A stretch of 64,000 nt of DNA from Psychroflexus gondwanensis ACAM 44 (GCF_000355905.1 NZ_APLF01000004.1:62001-126000); one strand, 5' to 3'. Counted from the stretch's first letter, positions 17,849 through 27,353 are shown. Made by a program: numbers and translations. The notes: a model not told the origin generated them from the sequence alone.

Positions 17849-18802
17849 TTATTTTTGTTTGGATTGGGTTAAGGGACTTATAATTTCGATATCCTGAAAT
17901 TGAATAGCTGCTCTAACGATTGAGTTGATCGATTCTTGTAGAGCTTTTATAATATGCGATTTCAATTCATTTTTATGATGAACTAGGCTTATCTCTCTAG
18001 AGGGATATGGTTTTTTAAAAAATTTTACATACTTCTGTTTTTCATCTTTCAAGTCAAGGGTATGTAAATAAGGAAGCAACGTCATGCCCAGACCTTCATC
18101 TGATAGTTTTATCAAGGTTTCAAAACTACCACTTTCAAGATAGAATCGTTTTTGATCCGGATGGTTTTGGACACTTTTACATAGGTTCAGAATATTATCT
18201 TTAAAGCAATGTCCGTCTTCTAGAAGCAGGACTTCGTCTACATCTAAGTCATCTGCGACAACTTCTTTTTGATTAAATAACCTATGCTGCTCTGGTATAT
18301 AAGCCATGAACGGCTCATAATAAAGGGGTTTTTCGATAATCTTTTCATTACCAAGTGGAGTTGCAGCTATTCCTGCATCGAGATGGCCATCAATGAGTTT
18401 GTCCACGATCACATCCGTATGAAGTTCTTCAATTTTCAAATTGATTTTAGGATACTTTTTCACAAAGCTATTGAGAAACATCGGTAACAAGGTCGGCATA
18501 ACTGTAGGGATAATTCCTAACTTAAATTCTCCACCCACAAAGCCCTTTTGTTGATCGACTATATCTTGTATCCTCACACTTTCATTGACGATATTTTTGG
18601 CCTGCTCAATGATTTTCTCCCCAACGGGAGTTAGCTTTATGGGCTTCTTGGTTCTATCAAAAATTTTTACATTCAATTCTTCCTCTAGCTTTTGAACTTG
18701 CATACTTAAGGTAGGCTGAGTTACAAAAACCTTTTCTGAAGCTTTGGTGAAATTTTTATATTCCGCTACAGCGAGTACATACGTCAGTTGTGTAATTGTC
18801 AT
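17849..18802 (-). CDS. oxyR: LysR-type peroxide sensor OxyR
   Basis: This is a redox-sensing activator of peroxide defence genes. The 317 residues have an N-terminal winged helix (TQLTYVLAVAEYKNFTKASE and VTQPTLSMQVQKLEEEL) and a C-terminal sensor domain. The two reactive cysteines are present at C199 and C208 (LEDGHCFKDNILNLC), at the same residue numbers as in E. coli OxyR. It lies downstream of priA on the same strand with an 86-base gap containing a T-N11-A operator. No catalase or peroxidase gene is adjacent. Confidence 0.93.
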   Translation of the reverse strand: MTITQLTYVLAVAEYKNFTKASEKVFVTQPTLSMQVQKLEEELNVKIFDRTKKPIKLTPVGEKIIEQAKNIVNESVRIQDIVDQQKGFVGGEFKLGIIPTVMPTLLPMFLNSFVKKYPKINLKIEELHTDVIVDKLIDGHLDAGIAATPLGNEKIIEKPLYYEPFMAYIPEQHRLFNQKEVVADDLDVDEVLLLEDGHCFKDNILNLCKSVQNHPDQKRFYLESGSFETLIKLSDEGLGMTLLPYLHTLDLKDEKQKYVKFFKKPYPSREISLVHHKNELKSHIIKALQESINSIVRAAIQFQDIEIISPLTQSKQK

Positions 18803-18832
18803 CAGTTAGTTGTTTTATGTAAAAATACAATA

Positions 18833-18851
18833 CTATTAGAAAAACTAATAG
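18833..18851. promoter_or_regulatory. LysR-type T-N11-A operator upstream of oxyR
   Basis: CTATTAG and CTAATAG form a perfect 7-bp inverted repeat around AAAAA. The core TTAGAAAAACTAA (18836-18848) is a textbook T-N11-A box. It lies 31 bases upstream of the oxyR ATG, in the priA-oxyR gap, so autoregulation by OxyR is the likely role. Confidence 0.6.
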
Positions 18852-18888
18852 ATGCATAGGATTTGTTAATAAATAAATGTGAATATTT

Positions 18889-21351
18889 CTAATAAGGATC
18901 TACATTAATAACCACCTTAACGGATCGAAATTGAGCAATCACTTTAAACTTATCTACACCCGCTTCAATGTATTTTTTAGAATTTTTCAAAGATTGCTTT
19001 TGCGGAATTTTTATAATAACGTTTTTATGATACTCATTTCTTATTCTTGCAATAGCTGGAAATTCAGGCCCTAAAATATTGGTTTTAAAAATTTGCCTAT
19101 AATACAAAGCTAGCCAATCTGAGGCCTCATTGAGTTTGTTCAAGTCTCTAGACTTAAATGTAATTTTAATCATCCTGAAAATTGGTGGATACTTAAAATG
19201 CCTCCGCTCATCTAGTTGTTCTTTGAACATTTCTTCAAAGCTATTGGTGGTGACTTGTTGTAATATTTTATGGTAAGGATTGTAGGTTTGAATTAAAACT
19301 AAGCCTTGCTCTTGGGTTCTTCCAGCTCGTCCAGCGACTTGAACCAGTAACTGAAAACTTCGCTCGTGAGCTCTAAAATCCGGAAAATTCAGTAGGCTAT
19401 CCGCATTCATAACCCCAACGAGTTTTACATGTCTAAAATCCAATCCTTTTGTAAGCATTTGCGTCCCTACCAAAATATCGATCTCTCGATTTTGAAAAGC
19501 GGAGATAATATGTTCATAAGCGTACTTTCCTCGAGTAGTATCCAGATCCATCCGCTTAATCACTTTATCCTTAAAAAGTGAATTAAGCTCAGTCTCTATC
19601 TGCTCTGTACCAAATCCTTTGGTGCTCACATCTACAGAACCACAGGCCATACATTTGGTTTGCATAGCTATATGGTAACCACAATAATGACATCTTAGAG
19701 TGTTATTATGCCTATGGTAGGTTAAGCTTACATCGCAATTAGGGCACTGTGGAGCATGTCCGCAGGTATTACACTCCAAAATTGGAGAATATCCCCTTCG
19801 ATTTTGAAATAAAATCACTTGCTGCCCTTCTTCTAAAGTTTCTCTGATGGCCTTAAGTAGGGTTTCAGAAAAGTGACCTGTCATCTTTTTTTTATGCTGT
19901 TGTTCTTTTAAATCTACAAGTTCAACACTAGGAGGTTTCACATTTCCAAATCGTCTGTTGAGTTGAGCAAAAGCATACTTCCCCTCCCTCACATTATTGA
20001 AACTTTCTAAGCTAGGGGTAGCTGTTCCCAATAGTGTTTGAGCTTGAAATATAGAAGCTAAAACAATTGCTGTATCCCTAGCATGGTATCTCGGTGCTGG
20101 ATCAAATTGTTTGAAACTACTTTCGTGAGCTTCATCTACAACGATAAGTCCAAGATTTCGAAAGGGAAGAAAGATAGAAGAGCGAACACCAATGACAATT
20201 TTTCCTTTGGTTTCATTCAAAACATGTCTATAAACCTCTACTCTTTCATTGACAGAGTATTTGCTGTGATAAATCAGAACTTGATCCCCAAAATAAGCTT
20301 GTAAACGCTGTATAAGTTGTGTAGTAAGTGCAATCTCAGGAAGCAGATAAAGGACTTGTTTACCCTCTTGAATGGCTTTGTCGATTAACTTGATATACAC
20401 TTCTGTTTTCCCCGAAGAAGTGACCCCCTGCAATAAACAAACCGGGTGAGTTTTAAACCCACTTTCGATATCTTCGTAGGCCTTTTGTTGAAACTGATTA
20501 AATTGAATGCTAGGCTTATCTTGATCGCCTTCAAACTTTACCCTATCTGTTTTGACTAGATATTCTTCAAAAATAGATTTACTGACTAACCCCTTTATTA
20601 CAGAACCCGTCACCTCTGCTTTTTCTTTTAAGTCTTTAAGAGAAATCGGTTTTTGGCTTTGAGCGCTTAAGCTAAAAAATTTCAGTAAGGCCTCCTTTTG
20701 CTTTGGCGCCCCACTCAATTCTTCAATAAGTTTTGGCAAATGCTCCTCGGAATCTAAACCGTCCCTCAGTTTTATGTATTTCTTTAATTTTGGCTTGTAC
20801 TGCCTATTTAATTCCTGATTGACAAGAATTAAATTTTTTTCTGCCATTGCATTTATAACAGGAAAAATAGTCTTCTTATTGAGTATAAGGACAATCTCAC
20901 TAATCTTAAGTATAGACTGTTTTTGAAGTGCTTGTAAGATTAAATATTCTTCATCTGTAAGTGTATCGTCTTCATCTATAGTTTGAATATCAAAATCTGG
21001 ATGCGGCTCAATAACAGTTTCACTTTCAATCAATAAAGCAGTAGGCAAGGCTGATTTTAAAATTTCACCTTCTGTACACAAGTAATAGTTCGCAATCCAC
21101 TTCCAAAGTTTTAATTGTTCAGGAGTAACCGTCGGAGTATTTTCTAAAAGCTCTTCAATTGGCTTAGCCTCGTAGCGCACAGGTGGATTATTATGTAACT
21201 TGGCTACTATGGCGGTATAGACTTTACGCTTTCCAAAAGGGACTGCAACGCGCATACCTATTTTAAGGTGCTCGCTTTCCTGTTGCGTTATAGAGTATGT
21301 AAATCTTTGTTCTAAAGCAATAGGAACAATTACATCAATATAGAAAGGCAT
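18889..21351 (-). CDS. priA: Primosomal protein N' (replication restart helicase)
   Basis: PriA recognises stalled forks and reloads the replisome; it is a 3'-5' superfamily 2 helicase. The 820 residues show an N-terminal DNA-binding domain (YIDVIVPIALEQRFTY) and Walker A GVTSSGKT (309-316). DEAH is in VVDEAHESSF. The zinc-binding region has paired cysteines (CNTC, CPNC, CHYC and CMAC). Motif V/VI sequences include VGTQMLTKGLDF and QVAGRAGR. The ATG is 17 bases past the stop of the DUF2147 gene, in the long minus-strand run from nadC to oxyR. Confidence 0.97.
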   Translation of the reverse strand: MPFYIDVIVPIALEQRFTYSITQQESEHLKIGMRVAVPFGKRKVYTAIVAKLHNNPPVRYEAKPIEELLENTPTVTPEQLKLWKWIANYYLCTEGEILKSALPTALLIESETVIEPHPDFDIQTIDEDDTLTDEEYLILQALQKQSILKISEIVLILNKKTIFPVINAMAEKNLILVNQELNRQYKPKLKKYIKLRDGLDSEEHLPKLIEELSGAPKQKEALLKFFSLSAQSQKPISLKDLKEKAEVTGSVIKGLVSKSIFEEYLVKTDRVKFEGDQDKPSIQFNQFQQKAYEDIESGFKTHPVCLLQGVTSSGKTEVYIKLIDKAIQEGKQVLYLLPEIALTTQLIQRLQAYFGDQVLIYHSKYSVNERVEVYRHVLNETKGKIVIGVRSSIFLPFRNLGLIVVDEAHESSFKQFDPAPRYHARDTAIVLASIFQAQTLLGTATPSLESFNNVREGKYAFAQLNRRFGNVKPPSVELVDLKEQQHKKKMTGHFSETLLKAIRETLEEGQQVILFQNRRGYSPILECNTCGHAPQCPNCDVSLTYHRHNNTLRCHYCGYHIAMQTKCMACGSVDVSTKGFGTEQIETELNSLFKDKVIKRMDLDTTRGKYAYEHIISAFQNREIDILVGTQMLTKGLDFRHVKLVGVMNADSLLNFPDFRAHERSFQLLVQVAGRAGRTQEQGLVLIQTYNPYHKILQQVTTNSFEEMFKEQLDERRHFKYPPIFRMIKITFKSRDLNKLNEASDWLALYYRQIFKTNILGPEFPAIARIRNEYHKNVIIKIPQKQSLKNSKKYIEAGVDKFKVIAQFRSVKVVINVDPY

Positions 21352-21368
21352 ATATCAACTTTTAAGAA

Positions 21369-21794
21369 TTAATCTTCAAGCCTTTTCCATTCCTGTGTCC
21401 TGTACAGAAAAGATAAATATCCTCTTACCATCAAAATGTCTGGATCATCCTCATTAAGCCATATTTTGGCATTGTAAGTTTTTCCATTTTCAGGATCGGT
21501 TACGGTCCCATCTTCGAATTCGTCCTCATCTTTAGACAAATCTTTTAAGATCACCATCCCTTCTACCTTTTGGTTTTTTAGATCACCTTTACAGTTTACA
21601 CAACGCACATCTCGCTGGTCTTTTTTTAGTATTTTTTTGATCCGACCAAAGACTTTACCGTTTTGTTCATAAACTTCTACTATTGATTTGGCTATCCCAG
21701 TATTATCATCAATAGTTTTCCATTCACCATAAACCTCTTGAGAATACACAAGGTTTCCAAGAAGGAAACCCATGGCACATATTAAAATCTTCAT
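21369..21794 (-). CDS. Exported DUF2147 domain protein
   Basis: This is a 141-residue protein with a signal peptide (about 1-18, ending YSQ). The DUF2147 beta-rich domain shows as YGEWKTIDDNTGIAKSIVEV and then GRIKKILKK. Later blocks are CVNCKGDLKNQ, TDPENGKTYNAKIWL and VRGYLSFLYRTQEW. The family is periplasmic and of unknown function. It starts three bases after the chalcone-isomerase-like gene, so the two are likely co-translated. Confidence 0.85.
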   Translation of the reverse strand: MKILICAMGFLLGNLVYSQEVYGEWKTIDDNTGIAKSIVEVYEQNGKVFGRIKKILKKDQRDVRCVNCKGDLKNQKVEGMVILKDLSKDEDEFEDGTVTDPENGKTYNAKIWLNEDDPDILMVRGYLSFLYRTQEWKRLED

Positions 21795-21797
21795 CTG

Positions 21798-22358
21798 TTA
21801 TAAACTTAGCATTCCATTCATTAAGTCTTCATCTGCTGGTTTGTCACAAAACCAAATTCCAAAGAGTGCTTTTTTGAAATCTAGACCTTCAATGGTTCCT
21901 AGTTCCTTATTATTTTTGAATACCACAACTCCTTTGGAAGGTAAATAGGAAATATCAAAAACATCCCCAGCTGTAATTTCATTGGAAAAAAACGAAATAA
22001 ATTTATCTATTTTTGGACGAAAAGGCTTTGTATTGCCTTTAGTAGAGTTTTGGAAACCCTCCTCCACTGCAGAACTCATTTTCTTACTAGAAATTAGACC
22101 AGAAACAATATGAAGTTCAATAGCCATGGGAGAATCATCATTCATTACTTTTGAAGCCTTTGTCATTTTTACATTAGTATAGAGGCCACCTGCATACATA
22201 TCCATCCAGAATTTTTCTCTTACCCCTGCTCCGTTTAAAGTTAATTGAGTTTCTCCAACCTCTAAAGTGTTAGGAAGGTTTACACCTGCAACTTCAGTTT
22301 GAGCGATAGATGGCATAGTCATTAAAAAAGCCATCATAAATACATAAATTGATTTCAT
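21798..22358 (-). CDS. Exported chalcone isomerase-like protein
   Basis: This is a 186-residue protein with a signal peptide (about 1-19, ending SIAQ) and the CHI-like fold. Blocks are LTLNGAGVREKFWMDMYAGG, LHIVSGLISSKKM and the end KALFGIWFCDKPADEDL. Bacterial members are periplasmic and lack a shown flavonoid role, so the likely ligand is a fatty acid or unknown. It sits between yihY (seven bases upstream) and the DUF2147 gene. Confidence 0.85.
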   Translation of the reverse strand: MKSIYVFMMAFLMTMPSIAQTEVAGVNLPNTLEVGETQLTLNGAGVREKFWMDMYAGGLYTNVKMTKASKVMNDDSPMAIELHIVSGLISSKKMSSAVEEGFQNSTKGNTKPFRPKIDKFISFFSNEITAGDVFDISYLPSKGVVVFKNNKELGTIEGLDFKKALFGIWFCDKPADEDLMNGMLSL

Positions 22359-22365
22359 AGTTTTA

Positions 22366-23289
22366 TTATTTAGATTTTCGTTTTAAATTATATAATGCTC
22401 CGTTAAGTTCAAAACCCAGCAACAATATATTTGAGTTTAACCAAATATATAACATCAGTATTAACAAAGCTCCAATGGAACCATATAGTTTATTGTAGGC
22501 ACTAAAGTTTTCAACATAAATGGAAAATAAGTAGGTAGTCAAAATAATCAAAATGGTTGTAAAAAAGGATCCGGGAGAAAAAAAACGAGTTTTCCTACCT
22601 TCCTTTGTTCCGAAGTAATATAAGATAGAAATTCCAAGAATCAAAACTATTATCAAAATAGCAAACCGACCGTATCTAGCCAATACTAAAGAATCTCCAA
22701 CAACTCCAATACTTGTAAACTGGTCTATTACAAAGGTGAGATAAACCGTCGCTATAACGGCAATTAGTAATAGTATAGCAATAATTATAGCTATACTAAC
22801 TGCTACTATATATTGTCTAATGATTGTTCTATTGATTTTGGTGTGATATGAAAACTCAAAGCCTGTGAAAATTGCGTTTACTCCATTAGACATAAGGAAA
22901 ATGGATAAAACAAAAACAAAAGACAGGAGGCCAGCTCTAGGGTTGTTGGCTATATCAAAAAAAATATCCTGAAATAAACCTGAGGTTTGAGGAGGTAATA
23001 ATTCTTCGAAATAGTTAAGCAATTCTTGCTGAAAATCATCTATAAACCAGACAAATGGTATCAAATTCAGAACGAAAAGTAAAAAAGGAAAAATAGCCAT
23101 GAAAAAGCTAAAAGCAATAGATCCTGCTCGGGTTGAGAACGTTCCTTTAATAATGCCGGAGATATACATGCCCAATAAGTCATACAAAGTAAAACCAGCC
23201 AAGCCCGGGAGTTTTAGTTGATTAGACCAGTAAGCTACTCGGCTTATAAGTGGTATTTTCTTTAATGTATCGCTTATTTCAGAAGCCAT
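22366..23289 (-). CDS. YihY/BrkB family membrane protein
   Basis: This is an integral membrane protein of 307 residues with six predicted helices. The family blocks are GTFSTRAGSIAFSFFMAIFP, the extracellular or cytoplasmic loop GFEFSYHTK, and the C-terminal YGSIGALLILMLYIWLNSNI. The family was once called ribonuclease BN or virulence factor BrkB; its real function is unproven. It starts one base after the nadC stop. Confidence 0.9.
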   Translation of the reverse strand: MASEISDTLKKIPLISRVAYWSNQLKLPGLAGFTLYDLLGMYISGIIKGTFSTRAGSIAFSFFMAIFPFLLFVLNLIPFVWFIDDFQQELLNYFEELLPPQTSGLFQDIFFDIANNPRAGLLSFVFVLSIFLMSNGVNAIFTGFEFSYHTKINRTIIRQYIVAVSIAIIIAILLLIAVIATVYLTFVIDQFTSIGVVGDSLVLARYGRFAILIIVLILGISILYYFGTKEGRKTRFFSPGSFFTTILIILTTYLFSIYVENFSAYNKLYGSIGALLILMLYIWLNSNILLLGFELNGALYNLKRKSK

Positions 23290-23290
23290 A

Positions 23291-24148
23291 TTAAATAGCT
23301 TTTAGGCTAAGATCTAGATTATGGACAGAATGTGTAAGTGCCCCACTAGAGATATAATCTACACCACATTCTGCATAGTGTTGAGCTGTTTCTAAAGTGA
23401 TACCGCCACTAGATTCTGTCAAACATTTACCGTCGATAAGCTCGACTGCTTTTTTGGTCTCTTCAAAATTGAAATTATCCAATAGAATTCTATAAACCCC
23501 TTCGTTTTCGAGAATTTCCTCTACTTCTGAAAGCGATCTTGCTTCCACTACTATTTTAAGGTCTAAATCTTTAGACTTAAGGTAATTTAAAGTTTTCTGT
23601 ATGGCTTCTGAAATACCACCAGCGAAATCAATGTGGTTATCTTTAAGCATGATCATATCGTACAAAGCAAACCTGTGATTTTCTCCACCTCCAATTTTTA
23701 CAGCTTGTTTCTCTGGAGCTCTAAAGCCTGGTGTGGTTTTACGAGTATCTAGAATTTGAGTTTTATAGTCTTTTAGAAGGCTTGAAAATTGGTGTGTTTT
23801 AGTTGCAATCGCACTCATTCGCTGCATAGCATTGAGTGCTAAGCGTTCAGCTTTTAGAATAGACCTACTAGAACCCGAAACATAAAAAGCTATATCCCCA
23901 TAAGACATGGGGTCTCCATCTTGCATTAGTTTTTCCATCTTTAAGGAAGGGTCGACATAACTAAAGACTTGCTCTGCAAAATGGATTCCTGCTATAATAC
24001 CTTCATCTTTAACCAATAATTTGGCTTTTCCAGTAGCATTTTCTGGAATACAAGCTAAACTAGAATGATCCCCTTCTCCTACATCTTCTCTAATAGCATT
24101 TTGGATAATGATCTGAATTTCTTCTGCCAATTGCTTCTCACTAATCAT
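23291..24148 (-). CDS. nadC: Nicotinate-nucleotide pyrophosphorylase (carboxylating)
   Basis: Quinolinate phosphoribosyltransferase makes nicotinate mononucleotide in de novo NAD synthesis. Family sites are EDVGEGDHSSL, the phosphoribosyl site TRKTTPGFR, KIGGGENHRFALYD, MLKDNH, and the end ITLETAQHYAECGVDYISSG. The frame extends to a TTG at 24175, but that codon sits inside a TAACTTTG box. I use the ATG at 24148 (MISEKQLAEE, 285 residues), which also matches the family start. It heads the yihY-chalcone-like-DUF2147-priA run. Confidence 0.96.
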   Translation of the reverse strand: MISEKQLAEEIQIIIQNAIREDVGEGDHSSLACIPENATGKAKLLVKDEGIIAGIHFAEQVFSYVDPSLKMEKLMQDGDPMSYGDIAFYVSGSSRSILKAERLALNAMQRMSAIATKTHQFSSLLKDYKTQILDTRKTTPGFRAPEKQAVKIGGGENHRFALYDMIMLKDNHIDFAGGISEAIQKTLNYLKSKDLDLKIVVEARSLSEVEEILENEGVYRILLDNFNFEETKKAVELIDGKCLTESSGGITLETAQHYAECGVDYISSGALTHSVHNLDLSLKAI

Positions 24149-24165
24149 TCGGTTTTCTATTTTTG
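24131..24165 (+). promoter_or_regulatory. Promoter of rlmH
   Basis: TATTTTTG (24158-24165) is preceded by TTG (24131-24133) at 24 bases, near the Bacteroidota -33/-7 arrangement. The rlmH ATG is 30 bases downstream. Confidence 0.4.
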
Positions 24166-24172
24166 TCTTAAA

Positions 24173-24180
24173 CAAAGTTA
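24173..24180 (-). promoter_or_regulatory. Promoter -7 element of nadC
   Basis: TAACTTTG on the minus strand fits TAnnTTTG and faces the rlmH promoter. It places transcription start near 24166, downstream of the alternative TTG start. Confidence 0.4.
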
Positions 24181-24195
24181 ATCTTTTTTATACGG

Positions 24196-24669
24196 ATGAC
24201 CATCACATTACTCCTAGTTGGTAAGACCGACAATGCCCAGCTTCAAAGTCTGGTTACAGAATATCAAAATCGTCTTTCTCATTTTGTAAACTACAAGGTG
24301 GATGTTATTCCTGATTTAAAAAAAACCAAAAATATGGGTATCTCTCTTCAAAAAGAGAAAGAAGGAGAACTCATTTTAAAAAAAATATCTACTTCAGATT
24401 TTTTGGTCCTTTTGGACGATAAAGGAACAGAATTTACATCACTAAGATTCTCCAATTGGATACAAAAACGAATGAACTCAGGCTTAAAGCAATTGGTTTT
24501 TGTGATTGGAGGACCCTACGGGTTTTCTGAAGCTGTTTACAAAAGAGCAAATCAAAAAGTGTCGCTATCCAAAATGACATTCTCCCACCAAATGATCAGG
24601 TTATTTTTTACGGAACAGCTCTATAGAGCTTTTTCTATTTTAAACAACCTCCCTTACCATCATGAATAA
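24196..24669 (+). CDS. rlmH: 23S rRNA (pseudouridine1915-N3)-methyltransferase RlmH
   Basis: RlmH is a SPOUT methyltransferase acting on helix 69 of 23S rRNA in the 70S ribosome. The 157 residues match the family length. Key parts are LLDDKGTEFTSLRFSNWIQ, the SAM knot VIGGPYGFSEAVYKRA, and the C-terminal LSKMTFSHQMIRLFFTEQLY with YRAFSILNNLPYHHE. It is a single gene, divergent from nadC, with a terminator beginning right at its stop. Confidence 0.97.
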   Translation: MTITLLLVGKTDNAQLQSLVTEYQNRLSHFVNYKVDVIPDLKKTKNMGISLQKEKEGELILKKISTSDFLVLLDDKGTEFTSLRFSNWIQKRMNSGLKQLVFVIGGPYGFSEAVYKRANQKVSLSKMTFSHQMIRLFFTEQLYRAFSILNNLPYHHE

Positions 24670-24701
24670 AAAAGAGGCTATCTATTTAGACAGCCTCTTT
24701 T
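24670..24701. terminator. Bidirectional terminator between rlmH and queA
   Basis: The stem AAAAGAGGCT / AGCCTCTTTT (24670-24679 with 24692-24701) has an inner TCT/AGA extension. T-rich tracts follow on both strands. Confidence 0.85.
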
Positions 24702-24723
24702 CATTTTTTCAATAAGGGGGATG

Positions 24724-25773
24724 TTATATTATTAGCATCGCATCTCCGTAAGAGTAGAACTTATAGTTTTCTTTTATAGCTTCCTTATAAGCTTTTTCCA
24801 TTAATTCATGACCTGCAAAGGCAGATACCATCATCAACAATGTTGATTTTGGCATGTGAAAATTAGTGATCATGCAGTTTGCAATTTTAAAATCATAAGG
24901 AGGAAAAATAAATTTATTAGTCCAGCCAGTAAATTCATTTAGCCTACGATTAGAACTTACAGTGCTTTCTAGTGTTCTCATTACAGTTGTACCAACCGCA
25001 CAAATTTTTCTTTTTTCTGACTTTGCATTGTTGATAATAGATGTTGCCTTCTCATCTACCATAATTTGTTCGCTGTCCATTTTGTGCTTAGATAAATCTT
25101 CCACCTCTACTGGGCTAAAAGTTCCTAAACCTATATGAAGAGTAACTTCTGCAAAATCAACTCCTTTAATTTCTAAACGCTTCAAAAGATGCTTGGAAAA
25201 GTGAAGTCCGGCAGTAGGTGCTGCAACAGCCCCTTCTTCTTTTGCGTAAATTGTTTGGTAACGCTCTGCATCTTCTGGCACTACATCTCTTTTGATGTAT
25301 TTTGGAAGTGGAGTCTGTCCAAGCTCAGTTAGCTTAGCTCTAAAGTCTTGATAAGACCCATCGTAGAGAAAACGCAAAGTTCGTCCTCTATTGGTAGTAT
25401 TATCAATAACCTCTGCTACTAAACTTTCATCTTCACCAAAATAAAGTTTGTTACCAATTCTTATTTTTCTAGCAGGATCTACCAAAACATCCCAAAGTCT
25501 GGTTTCAGGATTGAGTTCTCTAAGCAAGAATACTTCAATTTTTGCGCCGGTTTTCTCTTTGTTACCGTAGAGTCTTGCAGGGAAAACTTTGGTGTTATTG
25601 AACACCATGACGTCTTTCTCACCAAAGTAATCGATAACGTCTTTAAACATTTTATGCTCAATCGAACCATCTTTACGATTTATGACCATCAACTTAGCTT
25701 CGTCTCTGTGTTCTGAGGGAAATTCTGCTAAAAGGTTTTCAGGTAAAGTATATTCGAATTGTGAAAGTTTCAT
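24724..25773 (-). CDS. queA: S-adenosylmethionine:tRNA ribosyltransferase-isomerase
   Basis: QueA moves the ribosyl part of SAM to 7-aminomethyl-7-deazaguanine in tRNA, giving epoxyqueuosine. The start [19 protein letters not shown] is diagnostic. Further blocks are [14 protein letters not shown], the conserved [46 protein letters not shown] and YSYGDAMLI. An ATG six bases upstream (25779) is also possible. The gene has its own well-matched promoter in the gap before it, downstream of aroA. Confidence 0.97.
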   Translation of the reverse strand: MKLSQFEYTLPENLLAEFPSEHRDEAKLMVINRKDGSIEHKMFKDVIDYFGEKDVMVFNNTKVFPARLYGNKEKTGAKIEVFLLRELNPETRLWDVLVDPARKIRIGNKLYFGEDESLVAEVIDNTTNRGRTLRFLYDGSYQDFRAKLTELGQTPLPKYIKRDVVPEDAERYQTIYAKEEGAVAAPTAGLHFSKHLLKRLEIKGVDFAEVTLHIGLGTFSPVEVEDLSKHKMDSEQIMVDEKATSIINNAKSEKRKICAVGTTVMRTLESTVSSNRRLNEFTGWTNKFIFPPYDFKIANCMITNFHMPKSTLLMMVSAFAGHELMEKAYKEAIKENYKFYSYGDAMLII

Positions 25774-25801
25774 TCCCATAGTCTGATATTTTTTAAAAAT
25801 G

Positions 25802-25833
25802 CAAATATACTATCGTGAGATAGGCGTTGTCAA
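25802..25833 (-). promoter_or_regulatory. Promoter of queA (TTG-N21-TATATTTG)
   Basis: On the minus strand TTG (25831-25833) is followed after exactly 21 bases by TATATTTG (25802-25809). This is an excellent match to the Bacteroidota -33/-7 consensus. Transcription should start near 25796, about 20 bases before the queA ATG. Confidence 0.75.
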
Positions 25834-25869
25834 GTGTTTTATTGTTTATTTAGCTTAATAAGTTTCAAA

Positions 25870-27099
25870 TCAGTGGTTTTGCTGGATTCCAAGGACTTTT
25901 ATTTTTTCCCAAAAGTCTGGAAATGATTTTGAAACGACCTCTGGGTCTAGTATTTCCAAATCTACTTTTATAGCTAAGGGGGCAAATGCCATTGCCATTC
26001 TATGGTCCTGATAGGTCTTTACTGAAACGGATTCCTTAAGATTAGCCTTAGGGCTTAACTTCAAGGATTCGCTGGTAATTTCTACTTCTGCCCCAAATTT
26101 TTCGATTTCAGTCTTAAGAGCTACTAGCCTATCGGTCTCTTTCACCTTTAAGGTGTGTAAGCCAGTTAAATCACAAGCTATATCGAGCCCTAAACAAGTT
26201 ACTGCAATAGTTTGAGCGAGATCTGGGGTGTCATTAAGGTCCAATTCAATTTTTTTGGGATGCATTACTCCTGCTTTTTTTGAAATGAATATAGAACCCG
26301 CTTTAAATTGAGTTTCAATACCGAAAAGTTTATAAAACTCCGCTACTTTAGAATCGCCCTGTAGGCTATCTTTTTGGAATGTAGAAAGTTCAAATTCGCC
26401 ATGATCCATCAAGGCTAAACAGCTGTAAAAATAAGATGCAGAGCTCCAGTCTGATTCTACAGCGATAGTTTTGGGTTCAATTTTGGTTTTCGGATATACG
26501 CGAATATACTCCTCATGCATATCAACCTCAACCCCTACTGATCTCAACGCCTGAGCAGTCATCAACAAATAAGGCTTTGAGGTTATCTTTGACTCTAAGA
26601 AGATAGTGAGTCCGTTTTTGAAGGAAGGAGCTATTAACATGAGAGCAGTAATATATTGGCTACTCACGTTAGCAGGTATAGAAATTTTATTCTTTTGTAT
26701 GGATTTTCCATAAATCTTGAGCGGAGGAAAACCTTCGCTGCCCAAATATTCAAGATGACCCCCAAGTTCTCGCATAGCTTCAACTAAAATACCTATAGGA
26801 CGCTCATGCATCCTTTTACTCCCTTTTAAAACAACTTCTAAGTTAGGTAACGAAGACAGATAGGCCGTTAAGAATCTCATAGCAGTACCCGCGTGGTGAA
26901 TATCTATCTCATCACATTTTTGGTCAAGAGTTGATATAGCTTTATATAATACGTGAGTATCATCGCTCTCTGACAAACCGCTTAATTCTAAATTAGGAAA
27001 CTGGGCCTTTAAAATCAAGTACCTATTAGAGATACTCTTGGAACCAGTGATCTGAAGGTTGAATTTGCTTATTGATGGTTGCCTAAAGCTCAGCTTCAT
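25870..27099 (-). CDS. aroA: 3-phosphoshikimate 1-carboxyvinyltransferase (EPSP synthase)
   Basis: This is the sixth shikimate step, adding enolpyruvate from PEP to shikimate 3-phosphate. The 409 residues include TGSKSISNRYLIL, the PEP site block HAGTAMRFLTAYL (in place of the commoner GNAGTAMR), RMHERPIG, KETDRLVALKTEIEKFGAEV and DHRMAMAFAPLA. The start overlaps the stop of the small membrane gene by four bases. Other shikimate genes in the window are aroB, aroE and the DAHP synthase/chorismate mutase; the last lies at the head of this same minus-strand run. Confidence 0.95.
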   Translation of the reverse strand: MKLSFRQPSISKFNLQITGSKSISNRYLILKAQFPNLELSGLSESDDTHVLYKAISTLDQKCDEIDIHHAGTAMRFLTAYLSSLPNLEVVLKGSKRMHERPIGILVEAMRELGGHLEYLGSEGFPPLKIYGKSIQKNKISIPANVSSQYITALMLIAPSFKNGLTIFLESKITSKPYLLMTAQALRSVGVEVDMHEEYIRVYPKTKIEPKTIAVESDWSSASYFYSCLALMDHGEFELSTFQKDSLQGDSKVAEFYKLFGIETQFKAGSIFISKKAGVMHPKKIELDLNDTPDLAQTIAVTCLGLDIACDLTGLHTLKVKETDRLVALKTEIEKFGAEVEITSESLKLSPKANLKESVSVKTYQDHRMAMAFAPLAIKVDLEILDPEVVSKSFPDFWEKIKVLGIQQNH

Positions 27100-27353
27100 T
27101 GACTTTCATTTTTCTTGATTTGTCCTCTAAATTTCAAAAAGGTCACCACAAATCCATATACAAAGCCACTCATTATGTTGGCGACAAAAAATCTCAATAA
27201 ATTGTCCTTCGAAAATCGCTTTTCTACAAATAAAGAGAAGTCAAAATCATAACCAAACCACATATCTATAAGATTATAAATCACAATAAAGCCCAGAGCT
27301 AGAGTGATAACTGATCGCCAAAACCCTTTGGCAGAAATAACTTTTTGAAACAT
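27096..27353 (-). CDS. Small two-helix membrane protein of unknown function
   Basis: This is an 85-residue protein with two hydrophobic segments (about 12-32 and 52-72), separated by a polar loop WFGYDFDFSLFVEKRFSKDN. I do not recognise a named family. It is embedded between mazG (no gap) and aroA (four-base overlap), so it is a real co-translated gene. Its placement between mazG and aroA is seen in related flavobacteria (from memory, not checked). Confidence 0.7.
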   Translation of the reverse strand: MFQKVISAKGFWRSVITLALGFIVIYNLIDMWFGYDFDFSLFVEKRFSKDNLLRFFVANIMSGFVYGFVVTFLKFRGQIKKNESQ

